Assembly: GCA_900314985.1 (NCBI GenBank)
Contig: OMXL01000008.1
Coordinates: 1 to 64,000, forward strand
Direction of reading: 5' to 3'
Origin: an uncultured Prevotellaceae bacterium
Lineage (GTDB): Bacteria; Bacteroidota; Bacteroidia; Bacteroidales; Bacteroidaceae
Length of the DNA stretch: 64,000 bases
A program made the position numbers and the translations under genes. This document shows positions 32,836 through 42,661 of the stretch, piece by piece. Numbering within the stretch: position 1 is the stretch's first letter; each line of letters opens with the position of its first letter. The notes beneath the pieces were generated by a model. That model was not told the origin of the DNA. It did no database searches and saw nothing but the letters and a program-made list of their open reading frames with translations.

Positions 32836-35594
32836 GAACACTCCTGCTTAGCATCCTGTTGACACTGATGACCACTGCCGGCTGGAGTCAGGGTATACCC
32901 TTTATACGCAACTACCCTGCTACAGAATATGCTGGCCACAACCAGAACTTCGACATCATGACGGGCGACGACGGAACAGTCTATGTAGCCAACTTCGAAG
33001 GTCTGCTGTACTACGACCACGCAGAGTGGCACATGCTACATACTCCAGGTGTGTCGCGCGTAACGGCTCTCTTTCGCGACTCGAAAGGTACCATCTGGAC
33101 GGGCGGTTATAACTACATAGGCTATGTGGACTTCAAAGACAACGGCTGTCCACAGTTGCATAGCATCAGCAAGAAGAACTCTTTTCACGGCGAAGTGCAG
33201 TGGATATGGGAACGTAATGGAAAAGTGTACTTCCTGGTCAGCGATAAGGAGATTTACACCATCTACAAAAATAATGTAATTTGGGCACAGGGAGCTCAGC
33301 TACCAACAACGGGTCCCTCAACATTTGTCGGAAAGGCTCATGTCAATCAAGTCCAGCAATTGGGCAGCTACAACCTAAAAGCATTGGCTACAGACGGCGA
33401 GGGTGTTGTCTTCCAATATAAAGACGGCAAGGAAATTTTCCGCATTACGGAGGACAACGGTCTGTGTTCCAACAACGTGAAATACATCACCTACGATGGT
33501 CATGGACTCATCTGGGGTGCTACGGACAATGGCGTTTTCTGCATTGGTTTCCCCTCGGTATATACCCATCTGACCGCTCATGAAGGACTGCGTGGCGAGG
33601 TATTGTCGCTGCTGAAACACCAAGGGGAGTTGTATGCCGGCACACAGTATGGACTGTTCCGAATGAAAGGTAAGGCCTTCGAGCAGGTACATGGCATCTC
33701 CTATGCCTGCTGGCAGTTGGACAAACAAGGCGACGACCTGTTGGCAGCAACTGCTGACGGTATATACCGCATCAATGCTAACCATCAGGTAAGCCAGTTA
33801 ACCACCAACAACACGCTATCGCTACTGGTTGACGGTAACGGATTCTATAGTGGCGAGGCTGACGGCATCTACTTCTATAACAATAGCACCCGTCAGCACA
33901 AGAAGATTAGCGACATTGAGAAAGTCGTCAAGATGTATTGTGACAATAATCACACCATTTGGGCGCAGAACCTTTATGGACACATCTGGCAGAGTACAGA
34001 CGGCCACCTGTTTAAGCAAATCAAGAATCTCGAAGACGAGATAGCTACGCAGGTATTATATAAAGGTGAGGTATTGTTGGTTAAGTCAACGGCAACAGAA
34101 CCATTCCCCTACCCTGCATTCAGCTATGCAGACAACAGCAACAATCTCTGGTTGACTGACGACAAAGGTAGAAATCTATACGCCATGAAGGACGGCAACA
34201 AGCAGAAACTACTGTCTGACGTGACATACCCGCTGATGAACTTCTCTGTTCGAGCAATGATCAACGAGAACGACCTGCTATGGATGGGTGGCGACAAGGG
34301 TGTAAACGTGGTTAGTCTGATACACAAGGATCCCGTGAGGGATGTCAAGCCAACCCTTTCTATACGTTCCATCTATCTACATGGTGGCGACAGTATTCTG
34401 TGGGGCGGCTATGGGAAAATGCCGGCTAAGTTGCCCTCGTTGTCAAGCAAAGATAGACACATCACCTTCACTTTCTCTACCAACATTCACTCATTGCTTC
34501 TGAAGACTCAGTATCGCACACGTTTGGACAAGGGAAGTTGGAGCACATGGGACAACGACACCCACGAGGAGTACCCCAACCTATCGGTAGGAAGCCACGT
34601 CTTCGAGGTTCAGGCTCGCGATGCCTTTGGTAGAGTCACAGAACCCGTAAGCATCGCATTCTCCATCACGCCACCCATCTATATGCGGTGGTATATGATA
34701 CTGCTCTACCTCGTGATGCTGGGTTTCTTCATCTATGCATTGATGCGTTGGCGCCTCTATCGTCTGGAGCGCGACAAGCAAAGACTGGAGACACTAGTGC
34801 AAGAACGCACGCAACAGGTTGTAAGACTGGAGAAGATGGCTACGGTGGGTAAGTTGACGCAGGGTTTGATAGACCGTATCTTGAACCCGCTGAACTACAT
34901 CAACAACTTCGCCAAACTGTCGCAAGGACTGGTTAAAGACGCTACGGCTAACATCGAAGACGAGAAGGAACACATGGACCAGGACAACTACGAGGACACT
35001 ATGGACGTGCTAGATATGCTGAAAGGCAATCTGGAGAAGGTTGGTGAACATGGTGCCAACACTACCCGCACACTGAAAGCGATGGAGGAAATGCTGAAAG
35101 ACCGCTCCGGCGGACGTGTCAGCATGAATCTGACCTCGCTGCTGCAGCAGGACAAGGAAATGCTGGAGAAATATTATGCTCAGGAGATTGCCACTCACCA
35201 TATCAAGGTGGACTTCGACGTGCCCAGTCAGGAGTTGCTCATCAATGCCAACCCCGAAATGCTGAGCAAGACCTTCATGAGTATGTTGGGCAATGCGGTA
35301 TATGCTATCGTCAAGAAGGCTACTCGCGCAGCCTACGAACCCGTCATCTCACTCAAGGTGGAGCAACACCCCAACGCCATTACCATTACTATTCGAGACA
35401 ATGGTATCGGCATAGAGTCGACCATCATCGACAAAGTCTTTGACCCCTTCTTCACCACCAAACCAACAGGAGAAGCCTCTGGTGTGGGCCTCTACCTTAG
35501 TCGTGAAATCATACAGAACCACGATGGAGACATCACGGTGGAATCTACGAAGGACGAATATACAGAATTTATCATCACACTACCAATAGCATAG
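32832..35594 (+). CDS. Propeller sensor with degenerate histidine-kinase domain
   Basis: A 920-residue membrane sensor. Signal peptide MRTLLLSILLTLMTTAGWSQ, a large periplasmic beta-propeller (about 25-530), a Y_Y_Y domain (about 540-625), one membrane helix (WYMILLYLVMLGFFIYALMR), a short coiled coil, and a kinase part. The dimerisation helix reads GLIDRILNPLNYINNF where the neighbouring kinase has GIAHEIQNPLNFVINF: the phospho-acceptor His is Asp681. The ATPase domain still has GNAVYAI, DNGIGIES, FDPFFTTKPTG and GVGLYLSREI. It is therefore a sensor that may bind ATP but cannot autophosphorylate in the usual way. ATGA overlap with the gene before. Confidence 0.88.
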   Translation: MRTLLLSILLTLMTTAGWSQGIPFIRNYPATEYAGHNQNFDIMTGDDGTVYVANFEGLLYYDHAEWHMLHTPGVSRVTALFRDSKGTIWTGGYNYIGYVDFKDNGCPQLHSISKKNSFHGEVQWIWERNGKVYFLVSDKEIYTIYKNNVIWAQGAQLPTTGPSTFVGKAHVNQVQQLGSYNLKALATDGEGVVFQYKDGKEIFRITEDNGLCSNNVKYITYDGHGLIWGATDNGVFCIGFPSVYTHLTAHEGLRGEVLSLLKHQGELYAGTQYGLFRMKGKAFEQVHGISYACWQLDKQGDDLLAATADGIYRINANHQVSQLTTNNTLSLLVDGNGFYSGEADGIYFYNNSTRQHKKISDIEKVVKMYCDNNHTIWAQNLYGHIWQSTDGHLFKQIKNLEDEIATQVLYKGEVLLVKSTATEPFPYPAFSYADNSNNLWLTDDKGRNLYAMKDGNKQKLLSDVTYPLMNFSVRAMINENDLLWMGGDKGVNVVSLIHKDPVRDVKPTLSIRSIYLHGGDSILWGGYGKMPAKLPSLSSKDRHITFTFSTNIHSLLLKTQYRTRLDKGSWSTWDNDTHEEYPNLSVGSHVFEVQARDAFGRVTEPVSIAFSITPPIYMRWYMILLYLVMLGFFIYALMRWRLYRLERDKQRLETLVQERTQQVVRLEKMATVGKLTQGLIDRILNPLNYINNFAKLSQGLVKDATANIEDEKEHMDQDNYEDTMDVLDMLKGNLEKVGEHGANTTRTLKAMEEMLKDRSGGRVSMNLTSLLQQDKEMLEKYYAQEIATHHIKVDFDVPSQELLINANPEMLSKTFMSMLGNAVYAIVKKATRAAYEPVISLKVEQHPNAITITIRDNGIGIESTIIDKVFDPFFTTKPTGEASGVGLYLSREIIQNHDGDITVESTKDEYTEFIITLPIA

Positions 35595-35596
35595 TT

Positions 35597-36421
35597 ATGG
35601 AACAGGAGACAGAAATATTACAACAGCGGTTGAAACAACAGGAGAAACTGGCTTCTCTCGGCATGCTGAGTGCAGGTATTGCCCATGAGATACAGAACCC
35701 GCTGAACTTTGTCATTAACTTCAGCAAGATGTCTACCAAGTTGCTTAGCGACCTGAACGACATCATGGAAGACAATGAAGATAAACTCTCTGACGACGAT
35801 CGTGAGGAAGTGGAAGATATCATTGCCGACCTGAAGGAGAACATGGGAAAAATCGTAGAGCATGGCGAACGAGCCATCAGCATCATACAAGGTATCCTAT
35901 TAGTATCGCGAGGCAAGGAAGGCGAAATGCTGCCCACCGACATCTGCAAATTGGTAAAAGAATATGTTTGGTTGTCGTATCACGCCATGCGCGCCAACCA
36001 CAAAGGGTTTAACCTCACCATTCACGAGGAGTACCAAGAGGGACTGCCGAGGATGATGGTTATTCCGCAAGACATGAGTCGCGCCATCCTCAACCTGATG
36101 AACAATGCCAGCTATGCCGTCTGGAACAAGTCACAAACGGCAGGCGACGACTATAAGCCCGAGGTTGCCGTCTCCGTCAAACAGGCTGACAACAACATCA
36201 TCATCTCGCTGACAGACAATGGCGAAGGCATGAACGAAGAAGTCAAGCAGCATCTCTACGAGAATTTCTTCACCACCAAGCCCGTAGGACAAGGTACTGG
36301 CCTGGGTATGGCCATCACCCGTGATATCATCGAGAACAGACATCACGGCACCATCTCTTTTGAATCACAGGAAGGCATCGGTACAACATTCACCATCACC
36401 CTACCAGCCAAGAAAATATGA
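35597..36421 (+). CDS. Soluble histidine kinase (HisKA-HATPase)
   Basis: A 274-residue cytosolic kinase with no sensor or membrane segment. The dimerisation domain has LGMLSAGIAHEIQNPLNFVI with phospho-acceptor His30; the ATPase domain has the N-box LNLMNNASYAVW, DNGEGMNEE, ENFFTTKPVGQ and GTGLGMAIT. It starts 2 bases after the degenerate sensor-kinase and closely resembles that protein's kinase half, suggesting descent by duplication. I infer that it docks on the sensor and supplies the missing histidine, passing phosphate to the receiver/phosphatase at 30104. Confidence 0.92.
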   Translation: MEQETEILQQRLKQQEKLASLGMLSAGIAHEIQNPLNFVINFSKMSTKLLSDLNDIMEDNEDKLSDDDREEVEDIIADLKENMGKIVEHGERAISIIQGILLVSRGKEGEMLPTDICKLVKEYVWLSYHAMRANHKGFNLTIHEEYQEGLPRMMVIPQDMSRAILNLMNNASYAVWNKSQTAGDDYKPEVAVSVKQADNNIIISLTDNGEGMNEEVKQHLYENFFTTKPVGQGTGLGMAITRDIIENRHHGTISFESQEGIGTTFTITLPAKKI

Positions 36422-38811
36422 GACGTCACCTTTACCTTATATTATATAGTGTACTACTATGGCTCCCTGTCAACATTTGTGCCCAGGAGTCACGCAACAT
36501 ACAAGACATCTATGTCCAGGCGGAAAACGACTATAAAGTAGGACAACTGGAACAGGCCATCGAACTGCTCAATAGCAACCAGAAAGCTTTTCAAGGTAAC
36601 ATCAAGCAAAATGTCTACCGACTGATGGCACTCTGCTATCTGGCTTTAGATGATGAGAAACAGACCGAGCACTATGCCATGCTGTTGCTGGATGAAAACC
36701 CCTACTACACTTCCGTTCAGGATCCTGTCCGTTTCCAAGAGATGATATCCCGCCTGAAAGGAGGCGTCACGGCAACTATTACCACTGCCTCCCGACTGGC
36801 TGAAAACGTAGAGGATGCTCCCGTACCTGTGACGCTAATCACGGAAGAAATGATTCAGGCCAGCACGGCACGCACGCTTTTGGAACTCCTGTCTGACTAT
36901 GTGCCTGGCGTAAATATTGTTGAAGGTGAGGAGCCCAATTTCAGCATGCGTGGCATGTTTTCCTATTCTCAAGAGGATGTGCTCATTATGCTCAATGGCG
37001 AACGTCTCAACAGCTATTGCACCAACTCTATCGCCCCCGACTATCGCATTGCGCTGAATAATATCAAGCAGATTGAGGTGCTTCGCGGTGCTGCTTCTTC
37101 ACTGTATGGTAATGTAGCACTGAGTGCTGTGGTCAACATCATTACGAAGCAGGGGGCTGAAGTCGATGGTTTGAAAGCGTCGATTGGTGCAGGCAATGAG
37201 CATGCTGTCAAGGGAGATTTCCTGCTGGGCAAACATTATCTGAATTCCGACCTGCTACTCTGGGGATCTGTTTACAAGTCAAACGGCTATAAACATGACA
37301 TTCCCGCCAGCGATCCAGACGATGGCTACGGCATCATCCCCATCGACGGCTCTATCTACGTGAACGGCTATAACAACAAGCCTGCGTACAACCTCGGCAT
37401 GATTTATAAATGGCACAATCTGAAGTTCCAGTTCAACCACTTCTCAGGCAAGCGTCTCTATACCTATTGTAACTTGTTCCTGCCGTCGGTCTATGATTAC
37501 GAACGATACAGTCCCGTGGACGAAATGAAGCCAGGACGTGGCGTAACGTCAACCAATGCAAGTGTTGTCTACCAGAACAACTGGAACAACCTGACCTTAG
37601 AGACCGGTCTCTCTGCCAATTACGAGCAGACTGAGCTCTATAACGTCATTGGCGACATTCTTCCTACTGATGATATCGTTTATGAGGCCTTATGGGGCGG
37701 CTATGACGATGGTCCGAAGCTGCAGATTACGGAGGGTTCTTTCCAGACCCAAAGCTGGCGCAACTATAACATCAGTGGTGTTCTGAAGCTCATGTATAAC
37801 TACGATGCCGGCAACCTCGGCAAGGGTGACCTCCTCGCCGGCGTACAGTACGACTATTTCAATCTGTACTATCACGACATGTCCGTGGGCGACATCTTTG
37901 ACCGCGTACTCTATACCGCTATCAACGACTACGACCCACTGATTAAGAACAACCACGAGACCAACTACTCCATCTATAGTCAGCTGAAGCACAACTTCAA
38001 CGATCATTTCATCCTGAATGTCGGTCTGCGTTTTGACAATAAGGAGCGATACTCAGGATCGGCCAAGCGAGTATTCTCACCGCGTGCCGCCTTGATATGG
38101 AAGCCCAACAAAAAGACAGCCTTCAAGTTGTCATATTCGCGTTCATTCGTGGATGCTCCTTATTTCTACAGAGCCTCAGAGCGTATTTATAAAGGTAATG
38201 ACGACTTAACGCCTCAGTATCTGGACAACATCCAGTTGACGGGCATTTTCAAAATTCCATCACTCCATCTGGAATACGAGAGCAACATCTTCTACACCAA
38301 CGTACAGGATATTATCAATCTGGCGGCGAATAGTTTCATGAATTCCGGCATCGTCAAATCGATTGGTTTCGAGAATATCCTTACCTATCGTTATAAGGAC
38401 TGGATGGCTCGCGGCTCGTTGTACACCCATAAGATTCTGAAGTCGGAAGGTGTGTCAGCCAACGACGACGAGATATACTCCATCCCCAATTGGACAGCGC
38501 ATGTTCAAGTATCGAAGATGTTTTTCGACCATCTCAGGTTGATGACCAATCTGTCGTACACGTCGAAGTGCAAATGCAAGGTGTCCGAGTTTATCTTCCA
38601 GAACGGAGAACCCACAGCACAGACTGAACGTGAATTTCCTGCCTGTTTTGTGGCTGACTTAGGTGCCGCCTACCAGTGGAAGGGCATTGAACTGTCTGTC
38701 AAGTGCAAAAACCTTTTTAACAAGAAATACCGTTATGGTGGAGACCGCGTGCCTGTGCTTCAGGAAGGTCGTAATTTCTTAGCCACGCTCACATTGAACA
38801 TCAAAAACTAA
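36418..38811 (+). CDS. TonB-dependent outer-membrane receptor with N-terminal TPR-like segment
   Basis: A 797-residue outer-membrane protein overlapping the kinase by ATGA. A signal peptide ends near NICAQ; residues about 28-115 are helical and TPR-like (GQLEQAIELLNSNQ, LMALCYLALDDEKQTEHYAM), which is unusual in place of a carboxypeptidase-like domain. The plug (about 125-250) has ENVEDAPVPVTLITEEMIQ, FSMRGMFSYSQEDVLIMLNG and EVLRGAASSLYGNVALSAVV; a 22-strand-type barrel follows to the terminal NFLATLTLNIKN. Such receptors import iron chelates, cofactors or glycans. Next to an NRPS it may take back the product or a related ligand. Confidence 0.9.
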   Translation: MRRHLYLILYSVLLWLPVNICAQESRNIQDIYVQAENDYKVGQLEQAIELLNSNQKAFQGNIKQNVYRLMALCYLALDDEKQTEHYAMLLLDENPYYTSVQDPVRFQEMISRLKGGVTATITTASRLAENVEDAPVPVTLITEEMIQASTARTLLELLSDYVPGVNIVEGEEPNFSMRGMFSYSQEDVLIMLNGERLNSYCTNSIAPDYRIALNNIKQIEVLRGAASSLYGNVALSAVVNIITKQGAEVDGLKASIGAGNEHAVKGDFLLGKHYLNSDLLLWGSVYKSNGYKHDIPASDPDDGYGIIPIDGSIYVNGYNNKPAYNLGMIYKWHNLKFQFNHFSGKRLYTYCNLFLPSVYDYERYSPVDEMKPGRGVTSTNASVVYQNNWNNLTLETGLSANYEQTELYNVIGDILPTDDIVYEALWGGYDDGPKLQITEGSFQTQSWRNYNISGVLKLMYNYDAGNLGKGDLLAGVQYDYFNLYYHDMSVGDIFDRVLYTAINDYDPLIKNNHETNYSIYSQLKHNFNDHFILNVGLRFDNKERYSGSAKRVFSPRAALIWKPNKKTAFKLSYSRSFVDAPYFYRASERIYKGNDDLTPQYLDNIQLTGIFKIPSLHLEYESNIFYTNVQDIINLAANSFMNSGIVKSIGFENILTYRYKDWMARGSLYTHKILKSEGVSANDDEIYSIPNWTAHVQVSKMFFDHLRLMTNLSYTSKCKCKVSEFIFQNGEPTAQTEREFPACFVADLGAAYQWKGIELSVKCKNLFNKKYRYGGDRVPVLQEGRNFLATLTLNIKN

Positions 38812-38824
38812 AAGAACAAAGGAA

Positions 38825-41800
38825 ATGATACAACATCGTCAAGCTAGTAGTACAAAGAGAATTCCCCTATTAGAAGCACAAAATGGTATTGTGCTTTCGT
38901 GGATGCAACATCCACGACTGACGCAGCATAATATTGGATTTGCTCATCGGTTTGGTAAGACTGTCGATGTACACCGCCTGCACGATGCGATGTTGTTGAC
39001 AGCAGAACGCCACGATACTTTCAAGACAAGAATAGCACATACTGAGGAGGGGTTCTGCCAATACATCGACTCCTCCATCACCTTCGATGTCAAGGTCTCA
39101 ACAATGGCTGACGCAGAGTTTGTTGCATACCAGCGCACTTTTGTCCGTCCCTTCGACATGCTCAATGATGTCTTAATCCGTATGGAGATTGTTGAGACAG
39201 AAAGCGCTGTATATGCGATGGTAGATATGGCCCACTGCATTGCCGACGGATATACGATGGCACGCTTCTGGGATGAGGTTGATGCCACTTACCAGGGGAA
39301 GCATCCTGAAACTGACGACCACCTCGAACTGGCTATCGAGAGAGAACAGGCTTCTTTTGGCTCAGCAGAATACAAAGAAGCCTGCCAACATTGCCGTCAG
39401 ACTCTCGCCGGACTGGAAATTACACAGATTCCTACGACGTCGCCCCACGCTATCGGTTCTATCCAGGAGTTGGCGTCTGTCATATCACAACAGCAGGTAG
39501 ATACCTTCTGCCGTCAGCAGAACCTCACGCCCAGCATGCTATTCCTGATAGCCAATGCGATAGCACTGTCAGCATTCTGTCATGAAAGCAAAATCGTCAT
39601 CGATGCTCTTTATCATGGTAGGCAGGACAAGGATACCGCTCAGACGATGGGTATGTTTGTGAAGAATATCATTGTACTCTTCGATTTCGAACAGCATGCG
39701 TCAGCCACGGTTAACGAACTGGCTGCCATCATCCAGCAACAGTTCCATATCCAGCATAAAGGCATCTATCCCTTTACCCATCTGGCTAGAGACCTGGAGC
39801 TCAACACTTCGTCAAACAATACATTCAGTTTCCAGAACTGGTATAAGCCCGTCACCATTAATGGCGAGACTGCCGAGACAGAGTATCTGAAAGATGGAGG
39901 TACCGATGACTCAACAATGCTACTGATTTATCCTGCGACAGATCAATATCGTGTGACCGTCTATTATAACGATGCTCGCTATCAGGAGTGGCTGATACGC
40001 CAGTATGCCGAGAGTATTGTCGATATCGTGCTCAACATCATCAACCATCCAGAGGCTACTATCTCACAATTAGAGTTGCTCTCGCCCCATCGTAAGGAAA
40101 CAGTCTTGCAACAAAGTGAAGGAGAGCACCTCGACGGTGACTTCAGTTTCATGGATGCCTTTGAGCAACAGGTAAAGCTACGCCCCGACAGCATTGCTGT
40201 AGCTGATGCCCACGGCACACTGACCTATGCCCGTCTAGATGCTGCTGCCAACACGGTGTCTGCCTATTTGCAAGCACACCACTTGGGACACCACGATACC
40301 ATCGCCATCCAAATGCCTCGCACAAAAGCATATATCGCTGCCGTGTTGGGCATTCTGAAAGCAGGAGCCACTTTCCTGCCTATCGATATGGAGTATCCGC
40401 AAAGTCGTAAAGACTATATCCTACATGATGCACAGGCCAAGCTACTCATCACTGAGGACTTCATGAACGATATGCTGAATGGGCCCCAACAGTCAGTATT
40501 CTCCAAGCCTGCTGACGATCCGTTAGCAACGGCCTATATGATTTACACTTCGGGGTCTACCGGAAATCCCAAAGGTGTTATGATTTCCCGTAGAGCACTT
40601 GACGCCTTTGTACGGACTTGCGTGCACACCTATCGGCTAACGGCCAACGACCGCATCTTCTGTCATTCCAATTTCAGTTTCGATGCGTCTATTGAAGACC
40701 TGTTCCCCATCCTCACCTGTGGCGGTGAACTGCATATCCCCGACGAGGCATTAAGAAAAGATGTCGCTGCCATCCGTCAGTATATTGTTGACCATCATAT
40801 CACGGGTGGCAACTATACTACCGCCTTCGGAGAACTGCTGATGGATGCCTGTCCCCATTTGCCCCTCAGATATATCACACTGGGAGGTGAGCGCCTGGAT
40901 AAGTTGCCCACCAATCAGACGTGTCGTTTCTTCAACTCCTACGGTCCTACAGAGTTTACCGTCGACGCCACGTTCTGGGAGATGCCTGCAGGCTATGATG
41001 GCAGCAGCATCCCCATAGGTCGTCCCACCTGCAACTGCAAGGCCTATGTGCTCGATGACCATTTGCGTTTGTTGCCTAATGGTTGCACAGGCCAACTCTA
41101 CTTATCGGGACCTCAGATTGCCACTGGTTATTGGCATAATGAAGTCATGACACGCGAGAAGTTCATTGCCAACCCCTACTCCATTCATCAAGACGATGAA
41201 CTCATGTATGCTACGGGCGATATGGTGCGCTGGAATGCTGACAAACAGATAGAGTTTGTGGGCCGTAATGACAGGCAGGTCAAACTGCGAGGATTCCGCA
41301 TCGAGTTGGGCGAGATTGACGTCACGCTCTCGCATATTTCTGGCATCATACAGTCGGTAACGCATATCATTCCCCTCAACGGTCACGATGTGCTTTGTTC
41401 ATGGTACACCACCAGCGATGGGACTCCCGTGAAGGATATCCGCTCACAGGCCAGCCAGTCACTGCCTAAGTTTATGATTCCCGACGTCTTCATCCATCTG
41501 GAGAAATTCCCTCTGACACCTAATGGAAAGATTGATTATGCCGCGTTACCAGCCCCGCAGTCGGAAGCAGCCCGCCATCAGGTTATCGCCCTCAGCAGTA
41601 ACAGCGAGCGTATCCTGATGGATATTGTCTCCGAGATAACTGGTACAAAGGATATCAGCGTCACTGACGACTTATTCGACGAGATTGGACTGTCATCCTT
41701 GCAAGCTATTAAGTTAGCTTTCATCGCTAAGTCGAAAGGTGTAGATGTCAATGTGACGACACTTTATGAGCGTCGCACCATTCGAGACATTTTCCGGCAC

Positions 41801-42529
41801 ACTGGCAAGCGCAATGCCCATTACTGGGCTGACGGCAAGTATGACCCATCTAAGCCCGTTGCCATCCTGGTGTGTGGTTATGGCTATGCACACCCGCATT
41901 ATGTCCCGTTCATTGACTATTTCAAACATACCTATTCTATCTATATCCTGGAAGCCTTTCACGAGAGTTTCATGTGGAAAGAGCATATCTCGTGCGACAT
42001 CCTCATGGATGAATATATGGAGGCCTTCCACCAAGATGTAGAGGGCAAGCCGCTGGCACTCATCATGGGAACATGCTATGGTGCCGACCTTGCTATACCA
42101 TTTGCCAATCGCATCAAGAAAGACACGGGCGTTGCCTACTTTCTGTTAGCCATGGACCCCATATACAACCGAAAGGATATAGTCGATGATATTCCTTACG
42201 AGATGAATCCTGATGAAGCTATCCTTGAACAGTACCGCATCTCGGATATATTGACTAAGACTCTTCCCACACCCGTTTACGATGGTCCGATGATTATTGT
42301 AGCACCTTCCTGCGCGCCTCACCGCAAGTATGCGGAATACGAAGAGTTCTTCTTTACTGAGGAGGAAGAGCAAGTGATGAAACGCTTTCTGGAAAACAAT
42401 GAGGCAGACTGGAAACGGTATTTTCCGAAGGTGTCTTATTACAAGATTCCACTCGATCACTACCACTTCTTCGACCCCGAAAACTTGTCTCTGATTGAGA
42501 AAATCATCAAGAAACATGGGGCGCAGTAA
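38825..42529 (+). CDS. Single-module nonribosomal peptide synthetase (C-A-T-TE)
   Basis: A 1234-residue NRPS. Condensation domain (about 15-435) with MAHCIADGYT: the catalytic second His (H137) and D141-G142 are kept, the first His is Ala. Adenylation domain (about 440-905) with AYMIYTSGSTGNPKGVM, FNSYGPTEFTVDAT, YATGDMVRW and PNGKIDYAALP; by comparison with GrsA I read pocket residues D,A,E,N,I,L,S,V,D,K, not a code I recognise. Thiolation domain (about 925-990) with GLSSLQA (Ser958). Thioesterase (about 1005-1234) with MGTCYGADLA, so the nucleophile is Cys1084 rather than Ser, and a late His in LDHYHFF. It should load one amino acid, acylate or condense it and release it. It starts 13 bases after the receptor gene. 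Confidence 0.92.
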   Translation: MIQHRQASSTKRIPLLEAQNGIVLSWMQHPRLTQHNIGFAHRFGKTVDVHRLHDAMLLTAERHDTFKTRIAHTEEGFCQYIDSSITFDVKVSTMADAEFVAYQRTFVRPFDMLNDVLIRMEIVETESAVYAMVDMAHCIADGYTMARFWDEVDATYQGKHPETDDHLELAIEREQASFGSAEYKEACQHCRQTLAGLEITQIPTTSPHAIGSIQELASVISQQQVDTFCRQQNLTPSMLFLIANAIALSAFCHESKIVIDALYHGRQDKDTAQTMGMFVKNIIVLFDFEQHASATVNELAAIIQQQFHIQHKGIYPFTHLARDLELNTSSNNTFSFQNWYKPVTINGETAETEYLKDGGTDDSTMLLIYPATDQYRVTVYYNDARYQEWLIRQYAESIVDIVLNIINHPEATISQLELLSPHRKETVLQQSEGEHLDGDFSFMDAFEQQVKLRPDSIAVADAHGTLTYARLDAAANTVSAYLQAHHLGHHDTIAIQMPRTKAYIAAVLGILKAGATFLPIDMEYPQSRKDYILHDAQAKLLITEDFMNDMLNGPQQSVFSKPADDPLATAYMIYTSGSTGNPKGVMISRRALDAFVRTCVHTYRLTANDRIFCHSNFSFDASIEDLFPILTCGGELHIPDEALRKDVAAIRQYIVDHHITGGNYTTAFGELLMDACPHLPLRYITLGGERLDKLPTNQTCRFFNSYGPTEFTVDATFWEMPAGYDGSSIPIGRPTCNCKAYVLDDHLRLLPNGCTGQLYLSGPQIATGYWHNEVMTREKFIANPYSIHQDDELMYATGDMVRWNADKQIEFVGRNDRQVKLRGFRIELGEIDVTLSHISGIIQSVTHIIPLNGHDVLCSWYTTSDGTPVKDIRSQASQSLPKFMIPDVFIHLEKFPLTPNGKIDYAALPAPQSEAARHQVIALSSNSERILMDIVSEITGTKDISVTDDLFDEIGLSSLQAIKLAFIAKSKGVDVNVTTLYERRTIRDIFRHTGKRNAHYWADGKYDPSKPVAILVCGYGYAHPHYVPFIDYFKHTYSIYILEAFHESFMWKEHISCDILMDEYMEAFHQDVEGKPLALIMGTCYGADLAIPFANRIKKDTGVAYFLLAMDPIYNRKDIVDDIPYEMNPDEAILEQYRISDILTKTLPTPVYDGPMIIVAPSCAPHRKYAEYEEFFFTEEEEQVMKRFLENNEADWKRYFPKVSYYKIPLDHYHFFDPENLSLIEKIIKKHGAQ

Positions 42530-42556
42530 GGACCAACAGCTTATTAAGAAAACAAC

Positions 42557-42605
42557 AAAAAAATCGATTTTTGCAAGATTTTGCAATCTCTGCTTTGCAA
42601 TTTCG
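42557..42605 (+). promoter_or_regulatory. Repeated TTGCAA sites upstream of the AAA ATPase
   Basis: Three TTGCAA sequences (42571-42576, 42581-42586, 42595-42600) lie 10 and 14 bases apart, on one side of and overlapping the -33 element. They could be operator half-sites for autoregulation; no regulator is known. Confidence 0.3.
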
Positions 42606-42624
42606 AGATTTTTTACTAACTTTG
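42594..42624 (+). promoter_or_regulatory. Promoter of the AAA ATPase gene
   Basis: TTTG 42594-42597, 19-base spacer, TAACTTTG 42617-42624; the ATG is at 42662. Confidence 0.7.
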
Positions 42625-42661
42625 CGCCAGTTTTACAGTTAAAAATCAGCGTAGTAGTTTC

